Below, one piece after another: positions 8,208 to 16,412 of a stretch of 64,000 bases of DNA. The position numbers and the translations under genes were made by a program. The notes below the pieces were generated by a model. That model made no database searches, had not been told where the DNA came from, and saw only the letters and a program-made list of their open reading frames with translations. Within the stretch, counting starts at the first letter, position 1. Every line of letters starts with the position of its first letter. The stretch lies in NCBI GenBank assembly GCA_015709575.1, contig CP054190.1, positions 1,982,616 to 2,046,615 of the forward strand, in the 5' to 3' direction. The DNA comes from Planctomycetia bacterium. GTDB lineage: Bacteria > Planctomycetota > Phycisphaerae > UBA1845 > Fen-1342.

Positions 8208-9145
8208 CACGCGCTCCCTCGCTTGTCCAATCGCGGCGGGCGAGCGCGGCTTACGGGGCGCGGCGCCCTGTTCGTGACCCGGGAAGCGGTCTGCGCCGGG
8301 GGAACTGATCGCGGCGCGCTGCGCTTCGCCCGTGGCCGCTGCGCGGGTGCACTTCGGCTCGGGGTCGGCGGCTCCGGCCTGCGCACTCCGGCGGCGATGC
8401 GCCGCGCAATCATGGCCGCCTGGTAGGCCGCTCCGAAACCATTGTCGATATTCACGACCGACACGCCGCTTGCACAGCTGTTGAGCATCGCGAGCAGCGC
8501 GGCGAGTCCGCCCAGGCTCGCGCCGTAGCCGACCGAGGTCGGCACGGCGATGATCGGCGCGGAGACCAGCCCGCCGACGACGCTGGGCAACGCCCCCTCC
8601 ATGCCCGCGATCACGATCAGCACGTCCGCGCTGCGCAGCTCATCCAGCACGGCCAGCAGCCGATGCAGGCCCGCGACGCCCACGTCGTAGCAGACCCGCG
8701 ACGAGATCCCCAGCGCTGCCAGCGTCTCGCGCGCCTCTTCCGCCACCGGCAGGTCGCTCGTCCCGGCCGCGACCACGCTGACCGCAGCGGCCGGTTCGTG
8801 CTCTGCGTCCGGCGGAATCAGCGAAAAGGTGCGGGCCAGCGGGTTGTGGCGGCCGTGCGGGAAGCGCCGTCGCAGCCGTTGCGCCGCCTTCGGCTCGACC
8901 CGCGTCGCCAGTACGCCGTGGGGGTAGCGGGCCAGGCGGGTGAAGATGGTTTCGACGTGCTCGGGCGTTTTGCCGGCACCGAAGATCACTTCCGGCACGC
9001 CGCAGCGCAACGCGCGGTGATGATCGACCCGGGCAAAACCCAGGTCCTCGAAGGGCAGTCGCGCGATCGCCTCCGCGGCCGCCTCGGCCGACACGCGGCC
9101 GGCCGCTACGTTCCGCAGCAGTGTCTCGATGGCCGGGCGATTCAT
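8207..9145 (-). CDS. larB: Nickel pincer cofactor biosynthesis protein LarB (pyridinium-3,5-biscarboxylate mononucleotide synthase)
   Basis: LarB carboxylates and hydrolyses nicotinic acid adenine dinucleotide in the first step of nickel-pincer cofactor synthesis. The N-terminal motif LPFEDLGFARVDHHRALRCG and the PurE-like half (CYDVGVAGLHRLL, VIAGMEGALPSVVGGLV, PTSVGYGASLGGLAALLAML, VVNIDNGFGAA) are diagnostic. The family core ends near residue 255; about 55 more residues form an Arg/Pro/Ala-rich basic tail that is unlike the core. No larC, larE or larA is visible in this window. It is followed with a one-base overlap by the NAD(P)HX dehydratase gene. Confidence 0.92.
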   Translation of the reverse strand: MNRPAIETLLRNVAAGRVSAEAAAEAIARLPFEDLGFARVDHHRALRCGVPEVIFGAGKTPEHVETIFTRLARYPHGVLATRVEPKAAQRLRRRFPHGRHNPLARTFSLIPPDAEHEPAAAVSVVAAGTSDLPVAEEARETLAALGISSRVCYDVGVAGLHRLLAVLDELRSADVLIVIAGMEGALPSVVGGLVSAPIIAVPTSVGYGASLGGLAALLAMLNSCASGVSVVNIDNGFGAAYQAAMIARRIAAGVRRPEPPTPSRSAPAQRPRAKRSAPRSVPPAQTASRVTNRAPRPVSRARPPRLDKRGSA

Positions 9146-9268
9146 GCCGCTGACATCATGCCGGAGGTCGTGCCCCAGGTCAAAATAAACGCGAACGCCG
9201 CGAGAGGCTCCCCGGCGGAATCCGCTCGGAGCGCATCGCGCGGCGTTGTCGTTTGGATTGCGGCCGGC

Positions 9269-9358
9269 TTAGAAGCCGAACGGCCAGTTCACGCCAAGGA
9301 CAAAGGCGATGATGTAGCCGAGAAAGCCGCTGATCCAACCAAAAAGTCCACCGAGCAT
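9269..9358 (-). CDS. Small hydrophobic peptide, 29 residues
   Basis: A short frame starts at an ATG at 9358 and ends in TAA at 9269. The peptide begins MLGGLFGWISGFLGYII and ends VNWPFGF, so it is one hydrophobic segment rich in Gly, Phe and Ile and probably inserts in the membrane. An excellent ribosome-binding site (AGGAGA, 7 nt before the ATG) supports translation. It lies 123 nt upstream of larB on the same strand. It is too short for standard gene finders. Function is unknown; a coding call rests on the ribosome-binding site and composition. Confidence 0.5.
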   Translation of the reverse strand: MLGGLFGWISGFLGYIIAFVLGVNWPFGF

Positions 9359-9694
9359 GTCGTTCTCTCCTGCGACCGTGACGGGCACCGCGGGTGCGAC
9401 ACGTCCGACGTGCCGCGCGGTCCCGTTTTCAAGTCGGGCAAAGCGGGGCATTGTTGCGACGACGCGCCGCCGACGCAAGGGGGGACTGGCAAAATGTTCT
9501 CGGAAGCGTTCACGGGGCAATTCAATAATTGTTGCGCGTCTGATCGTCGTAGCGTGGCGGCCGGCGAGTTGTCCTGAAAGCGACGCGACTTCATCCCCCG
9601 GCGTCGCTCGCACCGCCCGGCGTCGCGCGCACGAGGACTGCCCACCGCGCGGTCCGAGGCATCGCGCGGCGCGAGCGCGTCGCGTTGCAATCGC
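9359..9694. other. Intergenic stretch between divergent genes, no gene seen
   Basis: These 336 bases separate the minus-strand peptide gene from the plus-strand trans-sulfuration gene. The only notable feature is a small AT-rich island with an inverted repeat, CAATT-CAAT-AATTG at 9518-9531. Promoters in both directions are expected here, but I cannot point to a convincing -35/-10 pair. Confidence 0.4.
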
Positions 9695-10894
9695 ATGCCG
9701 CGCCCCGCATACTTCGTCGCGATGAAACCCCGTCTGCACGCCGAAGACCCGGTCGCCGACCCCGGCTTCGAGACGCTTTGCGCCCATTTCGGCGAAGACC
9801 CCGCCGGGCAGTTCGGCGCCGCGTCGGTGCCGATCTACCAGACGTCTACGTTCATCTACCCGGATGCGGAGGCGTTTGAAGCGCGACGCGGACCCGACAC
9901 TCCGCACTACGACTACACCCGCGGCGGCAATCCGACCGCCGCCGTGCTTGAGGCCAAGCTGGCGCGGCTGGAGCGCGGCGCGTGGGCCGAAAGCTTCGGC
10001 TCGGGCATGGGCGCCATTTCGGCGGCGATCAACCTGGCCGTTCGAAGCGATGCACACGTGGTCTGCGTCGGCAACGTCTATTCGCCCACGTCGGCCTACC
10101 TGCGGCACATCGAGCGATTCGGCGTCCGCACCACGTTCGTGCGCGACGTCGATCCGCAGGCGTTCATCGACGCCATTACACCCGCCACGCGCCTGATGTA
10201 CCTCGAAAGCCCGACCACCGGCCTGTTCGAGATCCTGGACGTGCGGGCCATCACGAGTGTCTGTCGCGAGCGCGGCATCGTCACGATCTTCGACAATTCG
10301 TGCGCGTCATCCTTGTTTCAATCGCCGCTCGAAATGGGCTGCGATCTGGTTGTGCATAGCGCGACCAAGTACATCGGCGGGCACTCAGACGTCGTCGCGG
10401 GGATGGTCATCGGCCGTGACGAGCGCCTCCGCGACCGGCTCTTCCGCGAGATCGAACTGTGCGGCGCCACGCTCGATCCCTTCGCGGCCTGGCTGCTGGT
10501 GCGCGGCCTGCGGACGCTCGCGCTGCGCATGCGTCATCACGAGCAGGCAGCGCTTACGGTTGCGCTCGTGCTTTCGGGGCATCAGGCCGTGCGGAAAGTG
10601 CATCACCCGGGGCTGGAATCGCACCCTCAGCACACCCTGGCAAAATCTCAGATGCGTGGCTTCAGCAGCCTGTTCAGCTTTGAACTGGTCGATCAGAGCC
10701 GAGAAGCGACGCTGACGTTTCTGAACCGGCTACGGCTATTCCGGCAGGGAGTGAGCTGGGGCGGGCACGAAAGTCTCGCCATCGGCGGCCGCCTGTTCGG
10801 CGGACCCAATCCGCAATCGCGCGTCATCCGCCTGCATTGCGGGCTGGAATCCATCCCCGATCTGGTCGCGGATGTAGTGCAGGCGCTGGCATGA
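9695..10894 (+). CDS. Trans-sulfuration family PLP-dependent enzyme (cystathionine gamma-synthase/methionine gamma-lyase type)
   Basis: A pyridoxal-phosphate enzyme of the Cys/Met metabolism family. The sequence shows SVPIYQTSTFIYPD near the N-terminus, YDYTRGGNPT, the SFGSGMGAI phosphate-binding region, YLESPTTGLFE, TIFDNSCAS and the Schiff-base lysine in HSATKYIGGHSDVVAG near residue 225. Length 399 is normal. The reaction (synthase, beta-lyase or gamma-lyase) cannot be decided from the sequence alone. The ATG at 9695 is the longest start; an ATG at 9722 would remove nine residues. The next gene, purB, follows after 27 nt. Confidence 0.88.
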   Translation: MPRPAYFVAMKPRLHAEDPVADPGFETLCAHFGEDPAGQFGAASVPIYQTSTFIYPDAEAFEARRGPDTPHYDYTRGGNPTAAVLEAKLARLERGAWAESFGSGMGAISAAINLAVRSDAHVVCVGNVYSPTSAYLRHIERFGVRTTFVRDVDPQAFIDAITPATRLMYLESPTTGLFEILDVRAITSVCRERGIVTIFDNSCASSLFQSPLEMGCDLVVHSATKYIGGHSDVVAGMVIGRDERLRDRLFREIELCGATLDPFAAWLLVRGLRTLALRMRHHEQAALTVALVLSGHQAVRKVHHPGLESHPQHTLAKSQMRGFSSLFSFELVDQSREATLTFLNRLRLFRQGVSWGGHESLAIGGRLFGGPNPQSRVIRLHCGLESIPDLVADVVQALA

Positions 10895-10921
10895 TGCCGC
10901 ACTTGATTCGATCGGAGTGAC

Positions 10922-12451
10922 ATGTCCAGGCGTCAGCAATCCACGCGGAAGGGCGGTCGAGTCATCGGGCGTTCGCGACGCGGAGCCAGCGCGGTGGCGA
11001 CGCGCGATACGGCGATCGTTGCGCCCGCACCCCGAGGTTCGTTCGAGCACGTTCTCGCGACGCGCTACGCCTCGCCCGCCATGGCGCGGATCTGGTCCCG
11101 CGAAAACCGCTACGCCACCTGGCGACGAATCTGGCTGGCCGCTGCTGAGGCGCAGCGCGCCGCCGGATTGCCGATCAGCACCCCCCAGATCGCCGCGCTC
11201 CGGCGCGCGGCCGAGGCGCCGATCGACTTTCGCGCCGTCGCAGCCCACGAGCGCCGCACCCGCCACGACGTGATGGCCCATATTCACGCCCTGTGCGACG
11301 CCGCCCCGATCGCCCGACCGATCGTCCACCTTGGCATGACCAGCATGGACGTAGTGGACAATGCCGACCTGCTGCTGATGCGCGAGGCGCTGTCGCTCCT
11401 CGTGGTGCGCTTGGCCGCCGCCTGTCGTGAATTGGCGGATTTCGCCGAGAAGCACGCCGATCTGCCGACGCTCGGCTTCACGCATCTCCAGCCGGCACAA
11501 CTGACAACCGTCGGTAAGCGGGCTGCGTTGTGGCTCTCGGACCTGATCGACGAACTGCGCAGAATCGCGGTGTTACGCGACAACCTCCGCCTGCGGGGGT
11601 TGCGCGGTGCCACGGGAACACAGGCGTCGTTTCTGGAGCTGCTCGGCGGCCCGATCAAGGTGCAGCGCCTGGAGCGTGACTTCGCGAATCGTCTGGGGTT
11701 TTCCGCGTGCTATTCAGTCTGCGGCCAGACCTACTCGCGCCGCGTAGACAGCGAGATCGTTCAGGCGCTGAGCGGTTTGGCGGCCTCGGCGCACAAATGC
11801 TGCAACGACGTGCGCCTGCTGGCGATGCTGAAGGAAATTGAGGAGCCTTTTGAGGCGGATCAGGTCGGCAGCAGCGCCATGCCCTACAAGCGCAACCCGG
11901 CCCTCTGCGAGCGCGCCACCGGGCTGGCACGATACCTGCTGTCGCTGGCCACTTCGCCGCCGATGACGCACGCCGCCCAGATGCTGGAGCGCTCACTGGA
12001 CGATTCGAGCAACAAGCGGCTGGTGATTCCCGACGCGTTTCTCACGGCCGACGCGGTCGCCGTGCTGCTGCGGCACATATTCGGCGGCATGATCGTCTAC
12101 CCGGCCACTATCACGGCAAGAATTCAGGCCGAATTGCCCTTCATCGCGAGTGAGGACATTTTGATGGCGGCGGTTCGCGCCGGCGGGGATCGGCAGGCGT
12201 TGCACGAGCGCATCCGCCGGCACGCCCTGGCGGCTGGGCAACGGGTCAAGCAGGAGGGCCGCCCCAATGACCTGATCGAGCGATTGCGGTCGGACGCCGC
12301 GTTCGCGAAGGTCCGGCTGGACGCAGTGCTTGCGCCGGATCGCTACGTTGGACTCGCGCCGCGCCAGGTGCGGGAATTCCTGAAGCGCGACGTGCGCCCG
12401 CTGCTGCGCCGACTGGCGGGTGACGCCCCGCCGGCGGAGGTGCGAGTGTAA
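10922..12451 (+). CDS. purB: Adenylosuccinate lyase
   Basis: Catalyses two fumarate-releasing steps of purine synthesis (SAICAR to AICAR, and adenylosuccinate to AMP). The fumarase/aspartase superfamily signature is clear: SSAMPYKRNPALCE near residue 320 (flexible catalytic loop with Ser), TRHDVMAHIHAL, LGMTSMDVVDNADLL and TLGFTHLQPAQLTTVGKRA (catalytic His). The N-terminus has an extra basic segment of about 35 residues before the conserved FEHVLATRYAS. GGAG lies 4 nt before the ATG at 10922. Length 509 is slightly long, from that extension. Confidence 0.94.
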   Translation: MSRRQQSTRKGGRVIGRSRRGASAVATRDTAIVAPAPRGSFEHVLATRYASPAMARIWSRENRYATWRRIWLAAAEAQRAAGLPISTPQIAALRRAAEAPIDFRAVAAHERRTRHDVMAHIHALCDAAPIARPIVHLGMTSMDVVDNADLLLMREALSLLVVRLAAACRELADFAEKHADLPTLGFTHLQPAQLTTVGKRAALWLSDLIDELRRIAVLRDNLRLRGLRGATGTQASFLELLGGPIKVQRLERDFANRLGFSACYSVCGQTYSRRVDSEIVQALSGLAASAHKCCNDVRLLAMLKEIEEPFEADQVGSSAMPYKRNPALCERATGLARYLLSLATSPPMTHAAQMLERSLDDSSNKRLVIPDAFLTADAVAVLLRHIFGGMIVYPATITARIQAELPFIASEDILMAAVRAGGDRQALHERIRRHALAAGQRVKQEGRPNDLIERLRSDAAFAKVRLDAVLAPDRYVGLAPRQVREFLKRDVRPLLRRLAGDAPPAEVRV

Positions 12452-12670
12452 GGCGGCAGGGGGGTTCTATAATCCGAAGCGGAGCTGCACTTCCGGCGCG
12501 AGGTGCCGGGGTATCGCGACGCCGTATCGGGCGCTGCCGGGGGGCGTCCGTTGTCCGCAAAACCCGGCCTTGTTGTGATCGAGCGCCTTCTGACGCCGAC
12601 GCTGCCCAAAGATCACATTTACATCCGGATTGGCGCATTCGGAGTGGTCCCGTAGCAGGCAAACGGGCTT

Positions 12671-14092
12671 ATGACGCAGCACGACGACCGAATCCCGAAG
12701 TTGCGAGAGCGCATCGCGCGTTTTCCACGCACGCCCGGCGTCTACCTCATGAAGGACGCCGAGGGGCGCGTGCTGTACGTGGGCAAGGCTGGCGAGTTGC
12801 GGAGCCGCGTCGCCAGCTATTTCCAGGACTCGGCCGACCTGCTCAACACCCGCGGCCCCGAGATTGCTCACATGGCCGCTCAGGTCGTGGACATCGATTT
12901 CCTCGAGTGCGAGACCGACGTTGACGCGCTGCTGACGGAGAACCGGCTGATCAAGGACATTCAGCCACCATTCAATGCAAGGCTTCGCGACGACAAGTCC
13001 TTTCCCTACATCGAGATCACCACCGGCGACGATTACCCCGGCGTATTCGTCACGCGCAAGCCGCGAACCAGCGGCAGCAAGCTGTTCGGCCCGTTCGTTG
13101 ACTCTGCCGGCGCGCGCGACGCGGTCAACGCGCTGCAGCGCGTGTTCAAGTTTCGCACCTGCGAGCTGACGATCCTGCAGGACGACGACCAGCGGCGCTA
13201 TTTCCGCCCCTGTCTGCTGCACGCCATCGACCGCTGCACGGCGCCCTGCGCAGATCGCATCAGCGCCAAGGCTTACGGCGCAGACGTCAAGCGGCTGATC
13301 AAGCTGCTCGGCACGAAGCGCAGCGTGCTGCTGCGCCAGATGCGGGCCGAAATGCAGAAGGCCAGCCTCGCGCAGAAGTTTGAGGAGGCCGCCGTGCTGC
13401 GCGACCGCATCTCCGCGATCGAGTCGTTGGCGCTTTCCGGCGATCCCGCGACCGACGTGCAGCCCGAGGTGTTCTACATCGACCCGCGCCGCGGGCTGGA
13501 GCGCCTGGCGGACCTGTTGGAACTGCCCGAGCCGCCGCGCATCATCGAGGGCATCGACATCGCCACGCTCCACGGGCAGGAATCGGTCGGCTCGCTGGTG
13601 TGCTTCATCGACGGGCGGCCCTTCAAAGCCGGCTATCGGCGCTTCCGCATCCGAAGCGTTGAGGGCGTCGATGACTACGCGATGATCCGCGAGGTCATTG
13701 CGCGCCGATATCGCTACACAGCGGTGGGGGAGGAGTTGTATCCCGACGTAATCCTGATCGACGGCGGGCTGGGGCAGTTGCACGCGGCGCTGGAGGCATT
13801 CGGCCGCATGCAGGCGGCGATCGAGGCCGACGGCGGAGAGGCATTCCGCCCGCCGATGGTGATATCGCTGGCGAAGCGCGAGGAGCTGGTCTACGTGCAG
13901 GCGCAGCGCGAACCGGTGCGGCTGGCGCGGAACCACGAGGGACTGCGGCTGCTGCAGCAGGTGCGCGACGAGGCGCACCGCTTTGGCCAGCACTATCACC
14001 ACATCCTGCGAACGCGCCGCACGTTCGATGAGGACGTGCGGGCCGGCCGCCGCCCACCGGGGCGAAAGCGGCCGAAGGGCGGTTCGGGATAG
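12671..14092 (+). CDS. uvrC: UvrC-like excinuclease subunit without the C-terminal helix-hairpin-helix domain
   Basis: UvrC makes both incisions in nucleotide excision repair. Domains in order are a GIY-YIG nuclease (PGVYLMKDAEG and VLYVGKAGELRSRV, residues about 20-100), a Cys-containing middle part (RPCLLHAIDRCTAPC), a UVR segment (QKFEEAAVLRDRISAIE) and an RNase H-like nuclease (EGIDIATLHGQESVGSLV, DVILIDGGLGQL, VRDEAHRFGQHYH). The protein then ends in a short basic tail; the usual IPGVGPKRRKALL-type HhH is absent. At 473 residues it is over 100 shorter than classical UvrC. No frameshift that would restore an HhH was seen. A TATAAT hexamer at 12468-12473 has no good -35 box. Confidence 0.88.
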   Translation: MTQHDDRIPKLRERIARFPRTPGVYLMKDAEGRVLYVGKAGELRSRVASYFQDSADLLNTRGPEIAHMAAQVVDIDFLECETDVDALLTENRLIKDIQPPFNARLRDDKSFPYIEITTGDDYPGVFVTRKPRTSGSKLFGPFVDSAGARDAVNALQRVFKFRTCELTILQDDDQRRYFRPCLLHAIDRCTAPCADRISAKAYGADVKRLIKLLGTKRSVLLRQMRAEMQKASLAQKFEEAAVLRDRISAIESLALSGDPATDVQPEVFYIDPRRGLERLADLLELPEPPRIIEGIDIATLHGQESVGSLVCFIDGRPFKAGYRRFRIRSVEGVDDYAMIREVIARRYRYTAVGEELYPDVILIDGGLGQLHAALEAFGRMQAAIEADGGEAFRPPMVISLAKREELVYVQAQREPVRLARNHEGLRLLQQVRDEAHRFGQHYHHILRTRRTFDEDVRAGRRPPGRKRPKGGSG

Positions 14093-14246
14093 TCGCAGGC
14101 GCGCAACAGCCCGTTGAAGAAATCCATTCGGGGCATTCTCGACCCCGCTGGCGCTGTCGATAACGCGGTTTTTCTGAGGCGCGGCGACTTTATCAACGGC
14201 CTGGTAAGAGAGAGGCGGCCCGTGCGCGACGCCCGGAGACGCGACC

Positions 14247-14930
14247 ATGAGCCGCAGCAGCGTGAACTACATCCCCCGGCCCGACGGCGATTTCAACCGC
14301 TGGGCGAACCACTACTACGACGCGGTGGAGCAGTAGTGGACCGTGCAGGGGTTGGACCCGAACGATCTGACGGACCTCAAGAAGGCCCGCGACCTGTGGA
14401 ACGTGAACTTCCCCGCGCACGTCCGCGCCGCCGCGGCGGCCGAAGCCGCGCGGCAGTCGAAAGACACGGCCCGGGCCTCGCTTGAAGCCGAGATTCGGCC
14501 GGTCGCGCGGTTCGTGCAGACGTATTTCAAGACCACCGACGCCGACCGGGCCAACATGGGCATCACGGTGCGCGACGGCTCGCTGACGCCCGCCGCGCCG
14601 CCTACAACGCGCCCGCTGGTGCGGGTGGACACGTCGCAGCGTTTGCTGCACACGCTGCGCTTTTCGGACGAATCCACGCCGACCCGCCGGCGCAAGCCCC
14701 ACGGCGTGCTGGGGGCCGAGGTGTGGGTGGCGCTGGCCGCCCCGCACGACCCGCCGCCGCTGATCGGCGACGCCTTCCGCTTCCTGTCGGTGAACGCGCG
14801 CGGCACGCTGCAAACCGACTTCACGACGGCCGAAGCGGGCCAGACGGCGTACTACGCGCTGCGCTGGCTCAGCACGCGCGGCGAAACGGGGCCGTGGTCG
14901 GACGTAGCCGCGGCGACGGTAGCGGCGTAG
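14247..14930 (+). pseudogene. Planctomycete-type hypothetical protein interrupted by an in-frame TAG
   Basis: An ATG at 14247 opens 29 codons (begins MSRSSVNYIPRPDGDFNRW, ends YYDAVEQ) and then meets TAG at 14334-14336. The same frame continues without a break to 14930, starting W-T-V-Q-G-L-D-P-N-D-L. The whole would be about 227 residues. The C-terminal part (TAYYALRWLSTRGETGPWS) resembles a fibronectin-III-like fold. I recall related proteins in planctomycetes with the same N-terminal PDG(D/E)FN pattern, which supports one broken gene. A shorter product could start at the GTG at 14343. Function is unknown. Confidence 0.6.
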
Positions 14931-14950
14931 GTTTGGAGTGTCGCGCGTCT

Positions 14951-15814
14951 TCACCGCTTCTTCTTTGAGCGCGTCCCGGGCGTGCGGGTGAGGGGGTCAG
15001 TGAAGTCACCTGCATTTACCCAATCGCTTCCGCTCGTGTCCACATCGCATCCGGCGTTCTTGAGTTTCGTGGCCAACTCTTGTCGCTTTGAATAATCGTT
15101 AGACATATGCACCACATGTCGTCCTGCGGTGTCACTGAACTCTCGTACGTTGCCGAGTTGGACCATGACGGTCTGTCCGGGATGGGTGGCAAACGCCATT
15201 CCTGCCTCAAAAAGCACATTCGGGCGGGCCTGGCCTGTCAGCGTTCGTTCGTACGGCTTATCTGATGGCGCTAGGAGATCGGAGCGGAGTTGCGCGAGGT
15301 CGTCGGGCGTCAGAAGAACCACGATCGCCCGCGCCTTGGAAAACGCAGCATCGAGAATTTCGCCGATGTACGGCGCGGCCTTCTTTGTCATGGCCAGCGC
15401 CGAATTCCATTCGATCGGCTTCACGTCGATGGCTCGCAAGAACGAGAACACTGCATCCTTAGCGACCCTGTCGCGACCGTGAACGACAAACACCTGATTC
15501 GGCGACTTTTTCCCCGCCTTTTTCCCGAGCTTGCTCGCCGTTTTGTTCGGCGCCCGAATGGGCATCGTTGCAGCGGCGGGTAGGGCGCTCGGCGGGACGA
15601 CCGGCATTCCGGCCTGCCTCAACTGAGCGAGTTGTGCAGCATCGGCATACTTGTTGATGGTCACGCCGACTTCAGATCCAAGTTTGATCGCGGCGAGGTC
15701 CCGCGGTAGAGTCTCTCTGTTTGCGGTTTGCTGAATCCGGGCGTACACCTGCCCCTTGCTCAGACCGGTCCTGTCTACGATGGCGGCAAGCAACCTGGCG
15801 TTGATTTTGGCCAT
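14951..15814 (-). CDS. TIR-like nucleotide-binding domain protein (PF10137 type), probable defence effector
   Basis: A 287-residue protein. Residues 1-70 form a helical domain (begins MAKINARLLAAIVDRTGLSK, includes LPRDLAAIKLG). A linker of about 45 residues rich in Pro and Lys follows. Residues 120-270 form the TIR-like domain: QVFVVHGRDRVAKDAVFSFL, PIEWNSAL, YIGEILDAAF, AIVVLLTPDD, RPNVLFEAGMAF and TVMVQLG. This pattern matches the TIR-like family seen in anti-phage systems, where such domains cleave NAD; the Glu of GEILDAAF is a candidate catalytic residue. It is the last gene of a run with two small HTH genes, 6 nt after the second. The defence role is inferred from family and context. 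Confidence 0.8.
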   Translation of the reverse strand: MAKINARLLAAIVDRTGLSKGQVYARIQQTANRETLPRDLAAIKLGSEVGVTINKYADAAQLAQLRQAGMPVVPPSALPAAATMPIRAPNKTASKLGKKAGKKSPNQVFVVHGRDRVAKDAVFSFLRAIDVKPIEWNSALAMTKKAAPYIGEILDAAFSKARAIVVLLTPDDLAQLRSDLLAPSDKPYERTLTGQARPNVLFEAGMAFATHPGQTVMVQLGNVREFSDTAGRHVVHMSNDYSKRQELATKLKNAGCDVDTSGSDWVNAGDFTDPLTRTPGTRSKKKR

Positions 15815-15820
15815 GTGCGC

Positions 15821-16087
15821 TTACTTCTTTCCGGGCTTCTTGCTCTTCTTCGGTTTCTTGCCGCGCCGCTGATTCGAGAGTTCCACGCTAACAGTGTTCG
15901 ACGTTGTGCCAAGCAGCGTCGCGATTTCGGCGGACCGAAACCCCGCGCGCCCGAGCAAACCGATTTGCTCGGTCTGCTGGCGCTCCTGAACCAGTAACAG
16001 AGCGAGCAAATTGACCAACTTCGACTCGAACGCAGTCAAGCCGTCCGGACGACTCAGCGGCTCTTCAGCGACGCTTGCCTTTGCCAT
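15821..16087 (-). CDS. Small HTH protein, sigma-region-4-like, with Lys-rich tail (second of pair)
   Basis: An 88-residue protein with start ATG at 16087. The core EQIGLLGRAGFRSAEIATLL followed by GTTSNTVSVELSNQRRG reads as a helix-turn-helix like sigma-70 region 4 or LuxR-type domains. It ends in a Lys/Pro/Gly-rich tail (KKPKKSKKPGKK). It overlaps the upstream HTH gene by 23 nt and lies 6 nt before the TIR gene, so the three are almost certainly co-translated. It resembles its upstream neighbour in core and tail, which suggests a duplication. A DNA-binding regulator or sensor subunit is the likely role; this is inference. Confidence 0.65.
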   Translation of the reverse strand: MAKASVAEEPLSRPDGLTAFESKLVNLLALLLVQERQQTEQIGLLGRAGFRSAEIATLLGTTSNTVSVELSNQRRGKKPKKSKKPGKK

Positions 16088-16316
16088 TCTTTTTGCCTCC
16101 ATTCTTTTTCTTGGCCCGGCGGGCCAGCACTCCGAGCGAATCGCGTGAGCTACCGAGAACGTCGGCACGATCGCCCGCTGGGAGGCCCAGCCGCTCCAGA
16201 AAAGCCGCTTGCTCCAAGAGTTGAGCGTCCGCATACTTTGAGTTCTTCAGGCATAGGTAGGCGAGGCAGCGAGCGATCACTGCGGACCAATCGAAATCCT
16301 GTTCGTCGTTTGGCAT
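16065..16316 (-). CDS. Small HTH protein, sigma-region-4-like, with Lys-rich tail (first of pair)
   Basis: An 83-residue protein starting at the ATG at 16316 (MPNDEQDFDWSAVIARCLAY). Its core, LLEQAAFLERLGLPAGDRAD then VLGSSRDSLGVLARRAKKKNG, aligns with the HTH of the next gene, and it also ends in a basic tail. It is the first of three overlapping or nearly contiguous genes (HTH, HTH, TIR). It lies 96 nt downstream of the DNA methyltransferase stop codon on the same strand, so it may share transcription with the restriction-modification genes. No known name could be assigned. Confidence 0.6.
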   Translation of the reverse strand: MPNDEQDFDWSAVIARCLAYLCLKNSKYADAQLLEQAAFLERLGLPAGDRADVLGSSRDSLGVLARRAKKKNGGKKNGKGKRR

Positions 16317-16412
16317 CCTGCGAATTCCTTGTTTCAAGCTGCGCAGTATACCCAAACCGCAACTGTGTTTCACAATGTCAGGGGCTGCCGGACCCTAGCA
16401 CCCCTCGATCAA

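Noticed and set aside
12467..14248. Minus-strand frame of 593 codons opposite uvrC
   Set aside because: It is a shadow of uvrC, whose motifs are on the plus strand; the shadow has no recognisable domain or ribosome-binding site.
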